A program made the translations under genes and the position numbers. A stretch of DNA of 64,000 nt, from positions 620,001 through 684,000 of the forward strand of contig NZ_VFOS01000001.1 of assembly GCF_006716265.1 (NCBI RefSeq), in the 5' to 3' direction. Source of the stretch: Rarobacter faecitabidus (GTDB lineage Bacteria; Actinomycetota; Actinomycetes; Actinomycetales; Cellulomonadaceae). Shown piece after piece: positions 1 to 7,794 of the stretch. The notes below the pieces were generated by a model. The model was not told where the DNA came from. It saw nothing but the letters and a program-made list of their open reading frames with translations, and did no database searches. The number at the start of each line of letters is the position of its first letter. The stretch's first letter is position 1.

Positions 1-1102
1 CGGGGCTGCCGCACGGAAACAGGCGCTCCTGGATGCTGCGAGCGGCATGGCCGGCATCGTCGTCGGCACCCATGCGTTGCTGTCCGATATCGTCCAGTTC
101 GCAGACCTGGGACTCGTGGTCGTGGACGAACAGCACCGATTCGGCGTTGAGCAACGCGATGTGCTGCGCGGTCGCGCCAAGGTCATGCCGCACACCCTCG
201 TGATGACCGCTACTCCCATCCCGCGCACGGTGGCGATGACCGTATTCGGTGACCTGGAGGTGTCCACCCTGACCGATACTCCCGCTCGCCTGCACGCGCG
301 CAGCACGCATGTTGTGCCGGAGGCCAACGAACGCTGGTTCGCGCGAGTCTGGGAGCGACTGGGGGACGAGGTACGCCGCGGCCACCGCGGCTTCGTCGTG
401 TGCTCCCGCATCAGCGATGAAGCGCAGGAGGACGAGGCCACCGCCGACGTCGAACCGGACGAATCCGGCGGCGCCGAGGGACCGCCACGCCACCTGCACA
501 CGACGCTCGAGACGGCGGCCATGCTGAGCGAACAGCCGGCGCTGGCGGGCGCGCGCATCGGTGTCCTGCACGGACGGATGGCGCCGGAGGCGAAGGACGC
601 GGCGATGGCGGCCTTCGCATCCGGCGAGATCGACGTGCTCGTGAGCACGACCGTCATCGAGGTGGGAGTCAACGTGCCGGAGGCGACGATCATGGTCGTC
701 CTCGACGCGGATCGGTTCGGCATCTCGCAGTTGCACCAGTTGCGCGGTCGCGTCGGTCGCGGCGCGGACGCCGGGATTTGCCTGCTCGTATCGCCTGCGG
801 ATCCGCTATCCGTCGCGGGGCAGCGGCTGTCAGCTCTCGCGGAGAGCGACGACGGGTTCGAACTGGCGAATATCGACCTGCGCCTGCGGCGGGAGGGAGA
901 TGTGCTCGGGGCGGGTCAATCGGGATACTCGTCCTCGCTCAAACTCCTGCGGGTGATCGACGACGCCGATCTCATCGCCCGGGCGCGCGATGACGCCGAC
1001 CGGATCGTGGCTGTGGACCCGTCGCTCGCCGGTCATCGAATGCTGGCGGGAGCCATAGCCGAGATGCTCGCGGGCCGCGAGGAGTTCATCGAACGGACCT
1101 AG
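1..1102 (+). CDS. recG: ATP-dependent DNA helicase RecG, C-terminal part (5' end outside window)
   Basis: RecG unwinds branched DNA such as stalled forks and Holliday junctions. The reading frame is already open at base 2 and continues through an AASGMAGIVVGTHAL segment, so the gene starts upstream of the window. Visible helicase motifs are VVVDEQHRFGVEQR (DExH box, here DEQH as in RecG), VMTATPIPRT (motif III), LVSTTVIEVGVNVPEAT (motif V) and QLHQLRGRVGRG (motif VI). The wedge domain and Walker A motif lie outside. An acidic insertion of about 25 residues (near base 430-480) sits between the helicase lobes. The end near EEFIERT fits the family C terminus. It is followed by the rsmD region in the common actinobacterial recG-rsmD-coaD order. 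Confidence 0.95.
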   Translation, partial: GAAARKQALLDAASGMAGIVVGTHALLSDIVQFADLGLVVVDEQHRFGVEQRDVLRGRAKVMPHTLVMTATPIPRTVAMTVFGDLEVSTLTDTPARLHARSTHVVPEANERWFARVWERLGDEVRRGHRGFVVCSRISDEAQEDEATADVEPDESGGAEGPPRHLHTTLETAAMLSEQPALAGARIGVLHGRMAPEAKDAAMAAFASGEIDVLVSTTVIEVGVNVPEATIMVVLDADRFGISQLHQLRGRVGRGADAGICLLVSPADPLSVAGQRLSALAESDDGFELANIDLRLRREGDVLGAGQSGYSSSLKLLRVIDDADLIARARDDADRIVAVDPSLAGHRMLAGAIAEMLAGREEFIERT

Positions 1103-1193
1103 GTCGCACGATGCCTCCCAGTCGAGCATCTCCGCCGCTCCAGTGTCGGGCGCTTGCCGTCGCTCCTGTGTCGGGCGCTTGCCGCCGCTTTTT

Positions 1194-1273
1194 CCTCGGT
1201 TCGCGGGCACATATTGCAGTTCACCCCTATGAATTTCATACCCCCGACTGAAATATGTGCCGGTGAACCGAGG
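1194..1273. repeat. Hairpin-forming dispersed repeat, copy 1
   Basis: An 80-bp imperfect inverted repeat. Its arms begin CCTCGGTTC and end GAACCGAGG, with an inner perfect dyad TATGAA-T-TTCATA. The reverse strand aligns without gaps over 72 positions to the plus strand of the second copy at 2053-2128, with about 60 of 72 identical when counted by eye. Both copies keep the terminal arms and the small central dyad, so they could form long stem-loops. No transposase is associated. A terminator for recG, a REP/MITE-like element or a protein-binding site are all possible. Confidence 0.75.
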
Positions 1274-1314
1274 GACTTCGACAGATCTCGATGGATGCAG
1301 CGGGTAACGGGATC

Positions 1315-1378
1315 GACCGGCGATGTTTCCGACCGGCGATGTTTCCGACCGGCGGTGTTTCCGACCGGCGATGGATCC
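1315..1378. repeat. Four tandem 16-bp repeats upstream of rsmD
   Basis: Four head-to-tail units of 16 bp. The first two are identical (GACCGGCGATGTTTCC), the third has one change and the fourth differs in its last bases. They occupy the stretch between hairpin repeat copy 1 and the rsmD promoter. No coding role is apparent. Together with copy 1 this accounts for most of the 331-bp gap between recG and rsmD. Confidence 0.8.
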
Positions 1379-1421
1379 GATGGGCAGCGGGATTCGATTG
1401 GGTGACTGGCCCGGTTCTGGG

Positions 1422-1427
1422 TAGCGT
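1422..1427 (+). promoter_or_regulatory. -10 box of a leaderless rsmD promoter
   Basis: TAGCGT matches TAnnnT and lies 6 nt before the GTG start at 1434. No Shine-Dalgarno sequence is present, so transcription probably starts at the start codon. Confidence 0.55.
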
Positions 1428-1433
1428 GTCGGG

Positions 1434-2000
1434 GTGAGCAGAATCATTGCGGGCACGCTGGGCGGGCGCATAATCCAGGTTCCCGTCCGGGGTACCCGAC
1501 CCACGTCGGATCGCGTGCGCGAATCCCTCTTCGCGCGACTCGAGCACTGGGACGTCGTGCGCAATGCTCGGGTAGCTGACCTTTTCGCCGGCTCGGGGGC
1601 GCTCGCATTCGAGGCGCTGAGCCGTGGCGCGCAACATGCCGATCTGGTCGATTCGGCACGCGGGGCGATTACGACGATCCGTGCGAACGTCTCTGCCCTG
1701 GGACTCGCCGAGCGGACGCAAGTTGTCGCGGTCAAGGCCGAGCGGTTCGCGGCGAACTACGTCGGAGTGGGGTGGGATTTGGTTCTCATCGATCCGCCCT
1801 ACGATGTCACCGATGTCAGCATCAACGAATTGCTCACGACTGTAACTCCGCACATTCGCCCGGGCGGGATCGTCGTGGTCGAGCGGGATAAACACTCGGC
1901 GGAGCCTGCATGGCCAGCACCGATCGTGCTCATCGAATCGAAGGTGTACGGTTCAACCGTGCTGCACTACGCCGAGAACCCGACGGGGACCGGCGCGTAA
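1434..2000 (+). CDS. rsmD: 16S rRNA (guanine966-N2)-methyltransferase RsmD
   Basis: A SAM-dependent methyltransferase that modifies G966 of 16S rRNA in the small subunit. The 188-residue length is typical. The N terminus SRIIAGTLGGR and the PTSDRVRESLF segment are family hallmarks. VADLFAGSGALAFEALSRGA is the SAM-binding loop and LVLIDPPYDV carries the DPPY-type catalytic motif of N-methyltransferases. The start is GTG at 1434 because the conserved N terminus begins there and a -10 box sits 6 nt upstream. It usually lies between recG and coaD in Actinobacteria; here two outward genes (FMN reductase and GNAT) on the other strand separate it from coaD, and repeat copies flank it on both sides. 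Confidence 0.95.
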   Translation: MSRIIAGTLGGRIIQVPVRGTRPTSDRVRESLFARLEHWDVVRNARVADLFAGSGALAFEALSRGAQHADLVDSARGAITTIRANVSALGLAERTQVVAVKAERFAANYVGVGWDLVLIDPPYDVTDVSINELLTTVTPHIRPGGIVVVERDKHSAEPAWPAPIVLIESKVYGSTVLHYAENPTGTGA

Positions 2001-2052
2001 CTGCCGCGTGCCGCTCGGCGGGTCCTGCGTGCCCCTCGCCGCGCGCCGCCCG

Positions 2053-2128
2053 CCGGTTCGCCCCCACATATTTCAGTTCGCGGTGTGAAATACACCGGGG
2101 TGAACTGAAGTATGTGCCCGCGAACCGG
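2053..2128. repeat. Hairpin-forming dispersed repeat, copy 2 (inverted relative to copy 1)
   Basis: A 76-bp element with arms CCGGTTCGC and GCGAACCGG and an inner dyad GTGT-GAAAT-ACAC. Its plus strand matches the minus strand of copy 1 (1194-1273). In the matching orientation both strands happen to read as a similar peptide (EIHRGEL-YVPANR), which reflects sequence identity rather than a gene. It follows rsmD directly, so it could end rsmD transcription. Downstream, 2157-2200 holds a short direct repeat (CCGGAGGGCCGCGTCA twice). Confidence 0.75.
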
Positions 2129-2202
2129 GTTTTGGGCCGCGTCGCTCGGCCGGACTGCCGGAGGGCCGCGTCAACGCTCTCCCGGAGGGCCGGAGGGCCG
2201 CG

Positions 2203-2769
2203 TCAGCTACGGGCCCGGTATTCCCCGAGGGTCGCGGCGAGCCCATTGAGCTCGGTTAGGGCCTTGCCCAGCGTCCCCGCGAGTCGTTCGTCGGCAGCGA
2301 AGGCGCCGTCCTTCACGAGCGATCCCGCGCCGTGGATCTCCACGTTCGTCTGCGCGCGGACCAGCCCGAGAGCCTCGATGACGGGAGCCATGGCCATCAG
2401 GCCGCGCGTGCCACCCGAGACGCCGCCGTAGGCGACGAACGCCACCGGTTTGCGGGACCATTCGACGAACAGGAAATCGAGGGCGTTCTTCAATGCCGGC
2501 GAGTACGAGTGGTTGTACTCCGGGGTGACGAAGACGAACGCGTCGGCCGCCTCGACGCGCCGGGACCAGTCGATCGTGTGCTGATGCGTGTACTGGCGCA
2601 GGCGCGGATGCTTGGGCTCGTCCATGAACGGCAGGCCGATCTCGCCGAGGTCGGCGAAGTCAACCTCGAACCGGCCGTCCGATTCCGCCTGATCGCGCAC
2701 CCACTGCGCGATCGGCAGACCGATGCGCCCGGGCCGTACGGAACCTACAACGATCATGAGCTTTGTCAT
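2203..2769 (-). CDS. NADPH-dependent FMN reductase family protein
   Basis: A flavodoxin-fold quinone/azo/chromate-type reductase that uses FMN and NAD(P)H. It begins MTKLMIVVGSVRPGRIGLPI; the GSVRPGR segment is the phosphate-binding loop for FMN. FVFVTPEYNHSYSPALKNALD is the PEYN flavin motif and AYGGVSGGTRG a third conserved loop. 188 residues is normal. The start at 2769 has a GAGGA ribosome-binding site 5 nt upstream; a longer frame continues upstream but has no family similarity. The exact substrate cannot be told. The gene runs opposite to rsmD and follows the GNAT gene in the same direction with a gap of about 80 bp. Confidence 0.9.
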   Translation of the reverse strand: MTKLMIVVGSVRPGRIGLPIAQWVRDQAESDGRFEVDFADLGEIGLPFMDEPKHPRLRQYTHQHTIDWSRRVEAADAFVFVTPEYNHSYSPALKNALDFLFVEWSRKPVAFVAYGGVSGGTRGLMAMAPVIEALGLVRAQTNVEIHGAGSLVKDGAFAADERLAGTLGKALTELNGLAATLGEYRARS

Positions 2770-2848
2770 GCGAGTCCTCGTGACTAGTGATTGCGGCAGA
2801 GGGGACGGTGAGCGTTCGCGGTCCGGCCCGGATTCGAGCGTACTGCGT

Positions 2849-3598
2849 TCAACGCGGCGGGTCAGGGCGCTCGATGAGTGATCCCGGTAACAATCCCGCA
2901 GGCGAGTTCGCATAGTCGGCAGCCGGTCGCAGCCGGACGGTCCGCCCCGCGAGGGCATCGGCGATCGCGGCGGAGGCCTCGTCCTCGCCGAACGAGCCCT
3001 CGGTGGCGGTGAAGTATTCCCTGATGAAATCCAGGATCGGGGCGGCGAGCACTCCCTCGCCGGCGCGCACGGCATCGCTAGCCCATAACGTCCCGAGTAG
3101 CAGTGCGGGAGTGCGCTCGAATCCCGGGCGCAGCGAGGGGACGAAGAATGGCACGTCGAGGACTTCGAGACCGCGCCGCTCGTAGAACCGCAGCCTGCGG
3201 ACGGGATCGCCGAATTCGGGGGAGGACGCGTGGACGTCGGGCCGTTCGACCTCGAGCAATACATAGTCCGCGCCCGCTTCATCGCGCGCGTAGCGGACCG
3301 CGCGATCGAGCAGCGCGCCACCGATCCCGCCGCCGCGCAGGCTAGGAGCGATCGCGAGGTAAACGATCATCGCCACTCGTCCGCGCACCTCTACCCCGAT
3401 CATCGAAGCGACCTCGCCGCCTGGTCCGTGGGTGCCGAATGCGACGAGTTCACCGCTTTCGATGGACGAGGCCACCGGCGCGAATTCGCTCAGTTCGCGC
3501 TCGGGAAAACTGGGTGTGAGCACGCCGTCGTAGGCCGACCGGATGTCCTGAGCCGTCTGGATGCGCGTGATGTCCGGAGCGTGGTTCATGCCATCCAT
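2849..3598 (-). CDS. GNAT family N-acetyltransferase
   Basis: A 249-residue protein with a GNAT core. IVYLAIAPSLRGGGIGGALL contains the acetyl-CoA pyrophosphate loop (RGGGIGG), followed by LLEVERP and a FYERRG segment in the place where GNATs bind the pantetheine arm. The C-terminal 90 residues are an extra helical part of unknown function. The substrate is unknown. Two starts are possible: ATG at 3598, or ATG at 3589, where GACAAT lies 7 nt upstream and could give a leaderless message. It is divergent from coaD with about 70 bp between the starts. Confidence 0.85.
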   Translation of the reverse strand: MDGMNHAPDITRIQTAQDIRSAYDGVLTPSFPERELSEFAPVASSIESGELVAFGTHGPGGEVASMIGVEVRGRVAMIVYLAIAPSLRGGGIGGALLDRAVRYARDEAGADYVLLEVERPDVHASSPEFGDPVRRLRFYERRGLEVLDVPFFVPSLRPGFERTPALLLGTLWASDAVRAGEGVLAAPILDFIREYFTATEGSFGEDEASAAIADALAGRTVRLRPAADYANSPAGLLPGSLIERPDPPR

Positions 3599-3656
3599 TG
3601 TCGGTGGTTTTCCGCAACACGGTGCCTGGGTTCAGGAATCCTTCGAAGGCCTGGTC

Positions 3657-3662
3657 TACGTT
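3657..3662 (+). promoter_or_regulatory. -10 box of a leaderless coaD promoter
   Basis: TACGTT is followed by 7 nt and then GTG at 3670. The AGGAGG just before the GTG is only 1 nt away, too close for normal ribosome binding, which favours a leaderless start. Confidence 0.5.
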
Positions 3663-3669
3663 AGGAGGC

Positions 3670-4152
3670 GTGAGCGTCGCAGTATTCCCCGGATCGTTCG
3701 ATCCGATCACCCTCGGGCACCTCGACATCGTGCGCCGGGGCGCCACCCTGTTCGATTCCGTGATCATCGGGGTCGCGCGGAACGCCGCGAAGAAGGCGCT
3801 GCTCGAACTCGATGACCGGCTGCGGCTAGCGCGACTCGCGGTCGCCGATCTGCCGAACGTGACGGTCGAGGCCATCCCCGGCCTGCTAGTCGACTTCTGC
3901 CGGGAGCGGGAGGCGAGCACGATCGTCAAGGGCCTGCGATCCGGCTCGGACCTGGACGACGAGGTGCCGATGGCAGCCATGAACCGGCATCTCGGCGGAG
4001 TCGAGACCGTCTTCGTCCCCGCGTCCGGCGCACTACTGCACGTCGCGTCGACGCTCGTGCGCGACGTCGCACGCTACGGCGGCGACATCTCGGATTTGGT
4101 CACGCCCGAGGTCGCGACAGCGGTCTACGCGGCACTGGGCACACGGCCGTAG
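3670..4152 (+). CDS. coaD: Phosphopantetheine adenylyltransferase (PPAT)
   Basis: Catalyses ATP + 4'-phosphopantetheine to dephospho-CoA + PPi, the penultimate step of CoA synthesis. AVFPGSFDPITLGHLDI carries the nucleotidyltransferase GxFDPxTxGH motif, and LHVASTLVRDVARYGGD corresponds to the SSTxVR-type ATP loop. At 160 residues it has the expected length. GTG at 3670 is chosen because the family starts 2-4 residues before AVFPG; a further 24 codons upstream are open but unlike PPAT and overlap the divergent GNAT start. A SepIVA-like gene follows 20 bp downstream. Confidence 0.95.
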   Translation: MSVAVFPGSFDPITLGHLDIVRRGATLFDSVIIGVARNAAKKALLELDDRLRLARLAVADLPNVTVEAIPGLLVDFCREREASTIVKGLRSGSDLDDEVPMAAMNRHLGGVETVFVPASGALLHVASTLVRDVARYGGDISDLVTPEVATAVYAALGTRP

Positions 4153-4172
4153 GCAATGAGGGGGCGGACGAC

Positions 4173-4724
4173 ATGAGCGAGGAGAGGGACGAGATGACAT
4201 CGGCATTCAGCGACCTGAGCGACCACGTAAGCGACCCCGGCGCGGAGGAATTCGACACCGGCCAGCCGGGCCTGCCGATTCTGCTTGACGCCCTGACCGA
4301 CCTGATCGAGCGTTCGCGTGCGATGCCGATGTCGGCCTCGGTGCTCGTCAACAAGCACGATGCGCTGAAACTCATCGATGACATCTACGCGGCACTGCCC
4401 GGGCAGCTCACGCACGCCGACCGCGTGCTGTCCGACGCCGACGAGGCGCTGGATGCCGCGCACGCGCAGGCGCAGCGCCTGCTTGCGGAGGCGCGCGACG
4501 AGGCGGAGATGCTCGTGTCCAAGCACGAGATCACGCGGCAGGCCACGGAACGGGCGGCCGACATCGAGGCGAACGCGCACGAGGTAGCGCGCACACTCAA
4601 GCGTGAGGCGAACGACTATTGCGACCGCCGCCTCGCCGACTTCGAGATCGACATGGGCAGGCTGCTCAGCCAGGTCCAGGCCGGCCGCGCGAAACTCGCG
4701 GGTCTGCTGGACGAGGAGCAGTAG
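4173..4724 (+). CDS. SepIVA-like coiled-coil cell division/cell envelope protein
   Basis: A 183-residue acidic helical protein with a long Ala/Glu/Arg-rich coiled coil (residues about 85-165), similar in context and composition to mycobacterial SepIVA (Rv2927c), a DivIVA-like septal factor needed for division and envelope growth. Rv2927c also lies directly upstream of a DUF177 gene, rnc and mutM, as here. The conserved stretch is PILLDALTDLIERSRAMPMS followed by DIYAALPGQLTHADRVL. The start could be ATG at 4173 or ATG at 4194; the second has a clearer ribosome-binding site (GAGGAGAGGG). Confidence 0.75.
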   Translation: MSEERDEMTSAFSDLSDHVSDPGAEEFDTGQPGLPILLDALTDLIERSRAMPMSASVLVNKHDALKLIDDIYAALPGQLTHADRVLSDADEALDAAHAQAQRLLAEARDEAEMLVSKHEITRQATERAADIEANAHEVARTLKREANDYCDRRLADFEIDMGRLLSQVQAGRAKLAGLLDEEQ

Positions 4725-4754
4725 GCGAGGTAGCGCCGACCGTCAGGAATGTCG

Positions 4755-4760
4755 TAGGAT
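4755..4760 (+). promoter_or_regulatory. Candidate -10 box for the DUF177-rpmF-rnc-mutM operon
   Basis: TAGGAT lies in the 91-bp gap before the DUF177 gene and would place the transcript start near 4767. No strong -35 was recognised. Confidence 0.4.
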
Positions 4761-4815
4761 GGTTAGTCGGCCCGCGCGTAGTTTCGCGTGAGCCATGCCC
4801 GGATACCGTCCGTGA

Positions 4816-5409
4816 ATGAGAGGTCAAGCCATTACTTCCCTGGAGCGCTCGCCGTTTGTGCTGAATGTGCACGATCTGGCGCGCCGGCCCGGCGAAATGA
4901 TGCGCGAGAACCTGGAATTGACGGTCCCGGAATTCTGGGGAACCGCGGTAATCGGGATTCGCCCCCAAGAGGAACTCGATGTTGAACTTCGACTCGAATC
5001 CGTCCTTGAGGGCGTGCTCGTCACCGGACAAGCACAGAGCGAGGCGCGCGGCGAATGCGTGCGCTGCCTCGATGAGGTCGTCTACGAGTTGGACGCCAAC
5101 ATCACCGCCCTGTTCGCCTATCCGGAACGGGCCAAGGCTGCCGAGGAGTCGGGAGACGATGATGAGGACGAGGTCTTCGTCATCGATCACGACGACATCG
5201 ACCTCGAACCCGTGATTCGGGATTCGCTGGTCACTGCACTACCATTTCAACCGTTGTGTGATCGGGACTGCCCGGGCTTGTGCCCTGAATGTGGCATCCG
5301 GCTCGCCGACCATCCGGATCACAAGCACGATTCCGTCGATATTCGATGGGCCGGGCTTCAAGAAGCTTTCGGAGCCAACCAGGCCTCCGACGATACGAAA
5401 GAGAGCTAG
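4816..5409 (+). CDS. DUF177 (YceD family) protein linked to L32/23S rRNA
   Basis: A 197-residue YceD/DUF177 protein. Family members sit directly before rpmF almost everywhere and are thought to help 23S rRNA maturation or ribosome assembly. The family cysteines are visible as [10 protein letters not shown] and [13 protein letters not shown], likely a zinc site, and the middle is strongly acidic ([18 protein letters not shown]). The N terminus [17 protein letters not shown] is typical of actinobacterial members. Only 2 bp separate its stop from rpmF, so translation is probably coupled. Confidence 0.9.
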   Translation: MRGQAITSLERSPFVLNVHDLARRPGEMMRENLELTVPEFWGTAVIGIRPQEELDVELRLESVLEGVLVTGQAQSEARGECVRCLDEVVYELDANITALFAYPERAKAAEESGDDDEDEVFVIDHDDIDLEPVIRDSLVTALPFQPLCDRDCPGLCPECGIRLADHPDHKHDSVDIRWAGLQEAFGANQASDDTKES

Positions 5410-5411
5410 CT

Positions 5412-5603
5412 GTGGCTGTTCCCAAGCGCAAGATGTCGCGCAGTAACACCCGTGCGCGCCGTTCGCAGTGGAAGGCGACCGCCGTGAGCCTCGCGACTTG
5501 CCCGCAGTGCAAGTCCCCGAAGCAGTCCCACGTGGCGTGCCCGACCTGCGGCACCTACAAGGGCCGCCAGTACACCGAGGCGCTCCGCAGCGAGCACGCC
5601 TGA
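5412..5603 (+). CDS. rpmF: 50S ribosomal protein L32
   Basis: 63 residues beginning (V)[18 protein letters not shown], the signature of L32. Four cysteines in CPQCKSP and [10 protein letters not shown] form a zinc ribbon, so this is the zinc-binding (C+) paralogue type. The GTG start at 5412 follows the DUF177 stop by 2 bp, which suggests co-translation. rnc begins 10 bp downstream. Confidence 0.98.
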   Translation: MAVPKRKMSRSNTRARRSQWKATAVSLATCPQCKSPKQSHVACPTCGTYKGRQYTEALRSEHA

Positions 5604-5613
5604 GCCTCTTTAC

Positions 5614-6450
5614 GTGTCTGGGCGAACTAAACGAACGGGGCCGGTAGCTCCGTCCGCCGAGGCAATGAGCGGGCTTTACTCCAAGCTCGGGGTCGATATC
5701 GACCCCGAGCTTGTGGTGTTGGCGCTGACCCATCGGTCATTCGCTCATGAGGCCGGCGGCATCCCCACGAACGAGCGCCTGGAGTTCCTGGGCGACACTG
5801 TGCTGGGGCTCGTGGTGACCGAGGCGCTTTATCGCCGCTTCCCCGACCTGCCCGAGGGCGACCTGGCGCGCATGCGCGCGGCGACCGTGTCGCAGCGCGC
5901 TCTAGCGATCGTGGCGCGGGAGATCGGCCTCGGCTCCTACATCCTGCTCGGGCGTGGCGAGGCTGCCTCCGGTGGCGCCGACAAGGATTCGATCCTGTCG
6001 GACACCGTCGAGGCCCTGCTCGGTGCGGCCTACCTGTGTCACGGGCTGGAAGTCTCGCGCACGCTCGTTCACTCGCTGGTGGACCCGTTGATCGAGGCCG
6101 CTGCCGAACTGGGTGCGGGCCTCGACTGGAAGACCTCCCTGCAGGAACTCTCCGCCGAGCAGTTGGGAGTTCAGCCCGTCTACCGGGTCGAGGGCATCGG
6201 CCCAGACCATGCGCGCGAGTTCACGGCGCTCGTGCTGCTCGGCGACGAGATCTATGGGACCGGCGTCGGAACCGCCAAGAAGCACGCGGAACAAGCCGCC
6301 GCGCAGGCTGCCTACAAGGAACTCAAGCGACGTATCGCGGGCGAACCCTTCGTTCCTGACGAGCCGCTCACCGCGAAGTCTGCCGGCTCGAAGTCCGGCA
6401 CCGCGACGACCGGCACCGCGACGACCGGCACCGCGACGACCGGCAAGTAG
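5614..6450 (+). CDS. rnc: Ribonuclease III
   Basis: Cleaves double-stranded RNA, including rRNA precursors. Residues about 20-170 form the catalytic domain with NERLEFLGDTVLG and the second acidic cluster DKDSILSDTVEALLGAAY; residues about 175-247 form the dsRNA-binding domain (DWKTSLQELSAEQ to KKHAEQAAAQAAYKELK). The C-terminal tail adds three tandem GTATT units encoded by a perfect 15-bp repeat at 6397-6441. The GTG start at 5614 lies 10 bp after rpmF. Codons 23-34 are written in a 32-bp perfect palindrome that could be a self-cleavage site. Confidence 0.97.
   Translation: MSGRTKRTGPVAPSAEAMSGLYSKLGVDIDPELVVLALTHRSFAHEAGGIPTNERLEFLGDTVLGLVVTEALYRRFPDLPEGDLARMRAATVSQRALAIVAREIGLGSYILLGRGEAASGGADKDSILSDTVEALLGAAYLCHGLEVSRTLVHSLVDPLIEAAAELGAGLDWKTSLQELSAEQLGVQPVYRVEGIGPDHAREFTALVLLGDEIYGTGVGTAKKHAEQAAAQAAYKELKRRIAGEPFVPDEPLTAKSAGSKSGTATTGTATTGTATTGK
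5682..5713. repeat. 32-bp perfect palindrome inside rnc
   Basis: CAAGCTCGGGGTCGAT is followed at once by its exact reverse complement. In RNA it would fold into a stem of about 14 bp with a tiny loop near the 5' end of the rnc coding region. Because of the symmetry both strands encode KLGVDIDPEL. Autoregulation of RNase III by cleavage of its own mRNA is known in other bacteria. Confidence 0.9.
6397..6441 (+). repeat. Three tandem 15-bp repeats at the 3' end of rnc
   Basis: GGCACCGCGACGACC is present three times in a row and encodes the GTATT tail repeats of RNase III. Confidence 0.9.
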
Positions 6451-6456
6451 GCGCGC

Positions 6457-7362
6457 TTGCCCGAACTTCCCGAAGTCGAATCCGTCCGGATCGGCCTCGC
6501 CGGCCACGTCCTCGGCCGGACGATCGAAGGTGTCTGCGTCTATCGGCCGTACTCCATCCGCCATACGCCCGGCGGGGCGGAGGAGTTTCAGGACGAGCTC
6601 ATGGGTGCGACCTTCGCGGAGGTCGCACGCCGCGGGAAGTTCCTCTGGTTCATCCTTGACGCACCCGAAGGCACCGGACGCGCCCTCGCGCTCGTCGTTC
6701 ATCTCGGGATGAGCGGACAACTGCGCGTCCATTCCGATACCGAGAGCGGACCAGGCAGCCACACCCGCGTTCGGCTCACGCTTGGCGGAGCCTCGCCGAT
6801 GATCCTCGACTTCGTGGATCAGCGGACGTTCGGGTACATGACCGTCGATGAACTCGTCCTCACCACCGACGGCGGCCCCGGCGGCGTCGGTACGCAACTG
6901 CCCGCGCTGCCCGCCCGCGCGGCGCATATCGCGCGCGACCTGACAGACCCGCTCCTCGACTTGGCGGCCACGGCCGAGCGCATGAAGTCTCGGCGGTCTC
7001 CGGTCAAGGCCGTGCTGCTGGATCAGGGGATGGCGGCGGGGGTGGGGAACATCTATGCGGACGAGGCGCTCTGGCGCGCCCGCATCAACGGCGGCACCCG
7101 CGCCGACCGCATCGCCCTACCCAGGCTGATCGCCCTGCTCGAGGCCGGTCGTGAGGTGATGACCGAGGCGCTGGCGCAGGGGGGCACCAGTTTCGACGCG
7201 CTGTACGTCAACGTCAATGGCGAGTCGGGCTACTTCTCGCGCTCGCTCAACGTCTACGGACGAGCGGGGGATCCGTGCCCGAGATGCGGCGAGCCCATTC
7301 GCCGAGAGGCGTTTGCGAACCGCTCCTCACACTTTTGCCCCCGCTGCCAGCGGCGAAAGTGA
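6457..7362 (+). CDS. mutM: Formamidopyrimidine-DNA glycosylase
   Basis: Removes 8-oxoguanine and formamidopyrimidines and cuts the abasic site. The N terminus is PELPEVESVRIGL; the proline must follow the initiator because it is the catalytic nucleophile, which fixes the unusual TTG start at 6457. MSGQLRVH, the helix-two-turn-helix segment SPVKAVLLDQGMAAGVGNIY, and the C-terminal zinc finger CPRCGEPIRREAFANR with CPRC are all present. 301 residues is a normal length. It lies 6 bp after rnc and ends the coaD-side operon. Confidence 0.97.
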   Translation: MPELPEVESVRIGLAGHVLGRTIEGVCVYRPYSIRHTPGGAEEFQDELMGATFAEVARRGKFLWFILDAPEGTGRALALVVHLGMSGQLRVHSDTESGPGSHTRVRLTLGGASPMILDFVDQRTFGYMTVDELVLTTDGGPGGVGTQLPALPARAAHIARDLTDPLLDLAATAERMKSRRSPVKAVLLDQGMAAGVGNIYADEALWRARINGGTRADRIALPRLIALLEAGREVMTEALAQGGTSFDALYVNVNGESGYFSRSLNVYGRAGDPCPRCGEPIRREAFANRSSHFCPRCQRRK

Positions 7363-7380
7363 GTTCCGCGACGATGGTGG

Positions 7381-7794
7381 CTAGTCCGGCACGTCTCCGG
7401 TGATTGCGGCCACCGCGCCAATCTCGATGAGCGCGCCGGCAACGCCCAGCCCCGATACCCGCGCGCTAGTCACCAGGGCGGGCTCAGCTGATGCGAGGCT
7501 CCCCGCGATCGCCCCGTAGGCCACCCCGAGATCTACGCCATCAACGAAGAGGACGGTCCACTGAATGACATCATCGGTGGTCGCGCCAACCGCTCCCAGG
7601 GCCGTGACCGCATTCGCGAGAGCGCGGGTCGCCTGAGTTGCGACGTCGCCTGCACCGACCAGCGTGCCATCGGCATCGACCGCGTTTTGTCCGCCGACGT
7701 AGATGGTCGTGGCACCCGGAGGAACCACCGCTACGTGACTGAATGCCGGGCTAGATACGAGCCCGGCTGGGCGGAGGCGGCGAATGGAACTCAT
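7381..7794 (-). CDS. RidA (YjgF/YER057c/UK114) family protein
   Basis: A 137-residue RidA-family protein. Family members deaminate reactive enamine/imine intermediates as trimers. VYVGGQNAVDADGTLVGAGD matches the typical SGQ segment, and DVIQWTVLFVDG and ALVTSARVSGLGVAGALIEI match later core strands. The arginine that binds the imine in archetypal RidA (in the R-x-A-V-x-V-x-x-LP context) appears as SARVSGLGV, so the exact activity is unsure. Its start codon overlaps the start of the divergent HTH gene. Confidence 0.8.
   Translation of the reverse strand: MSSIRRLRPAGLVSSPAFSHVAVVPPGATTIYVGGQNAVDADGTLVGAGDVATQATRALANAVTALGAVGATTDDVIQWTVLFVDGVDLGVAYGAIAGSLASAEPALVTSARVSGLGVAGALIEIGAVAAITGDVPD

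Noticed and set aside
1154-1735. Open frames running through the hairpin repeat next to rsmD on both strands
   Set aside because: Peptide similarity between copies (EIHRGEL-YVPANR) simply reflects the DNA repeat.
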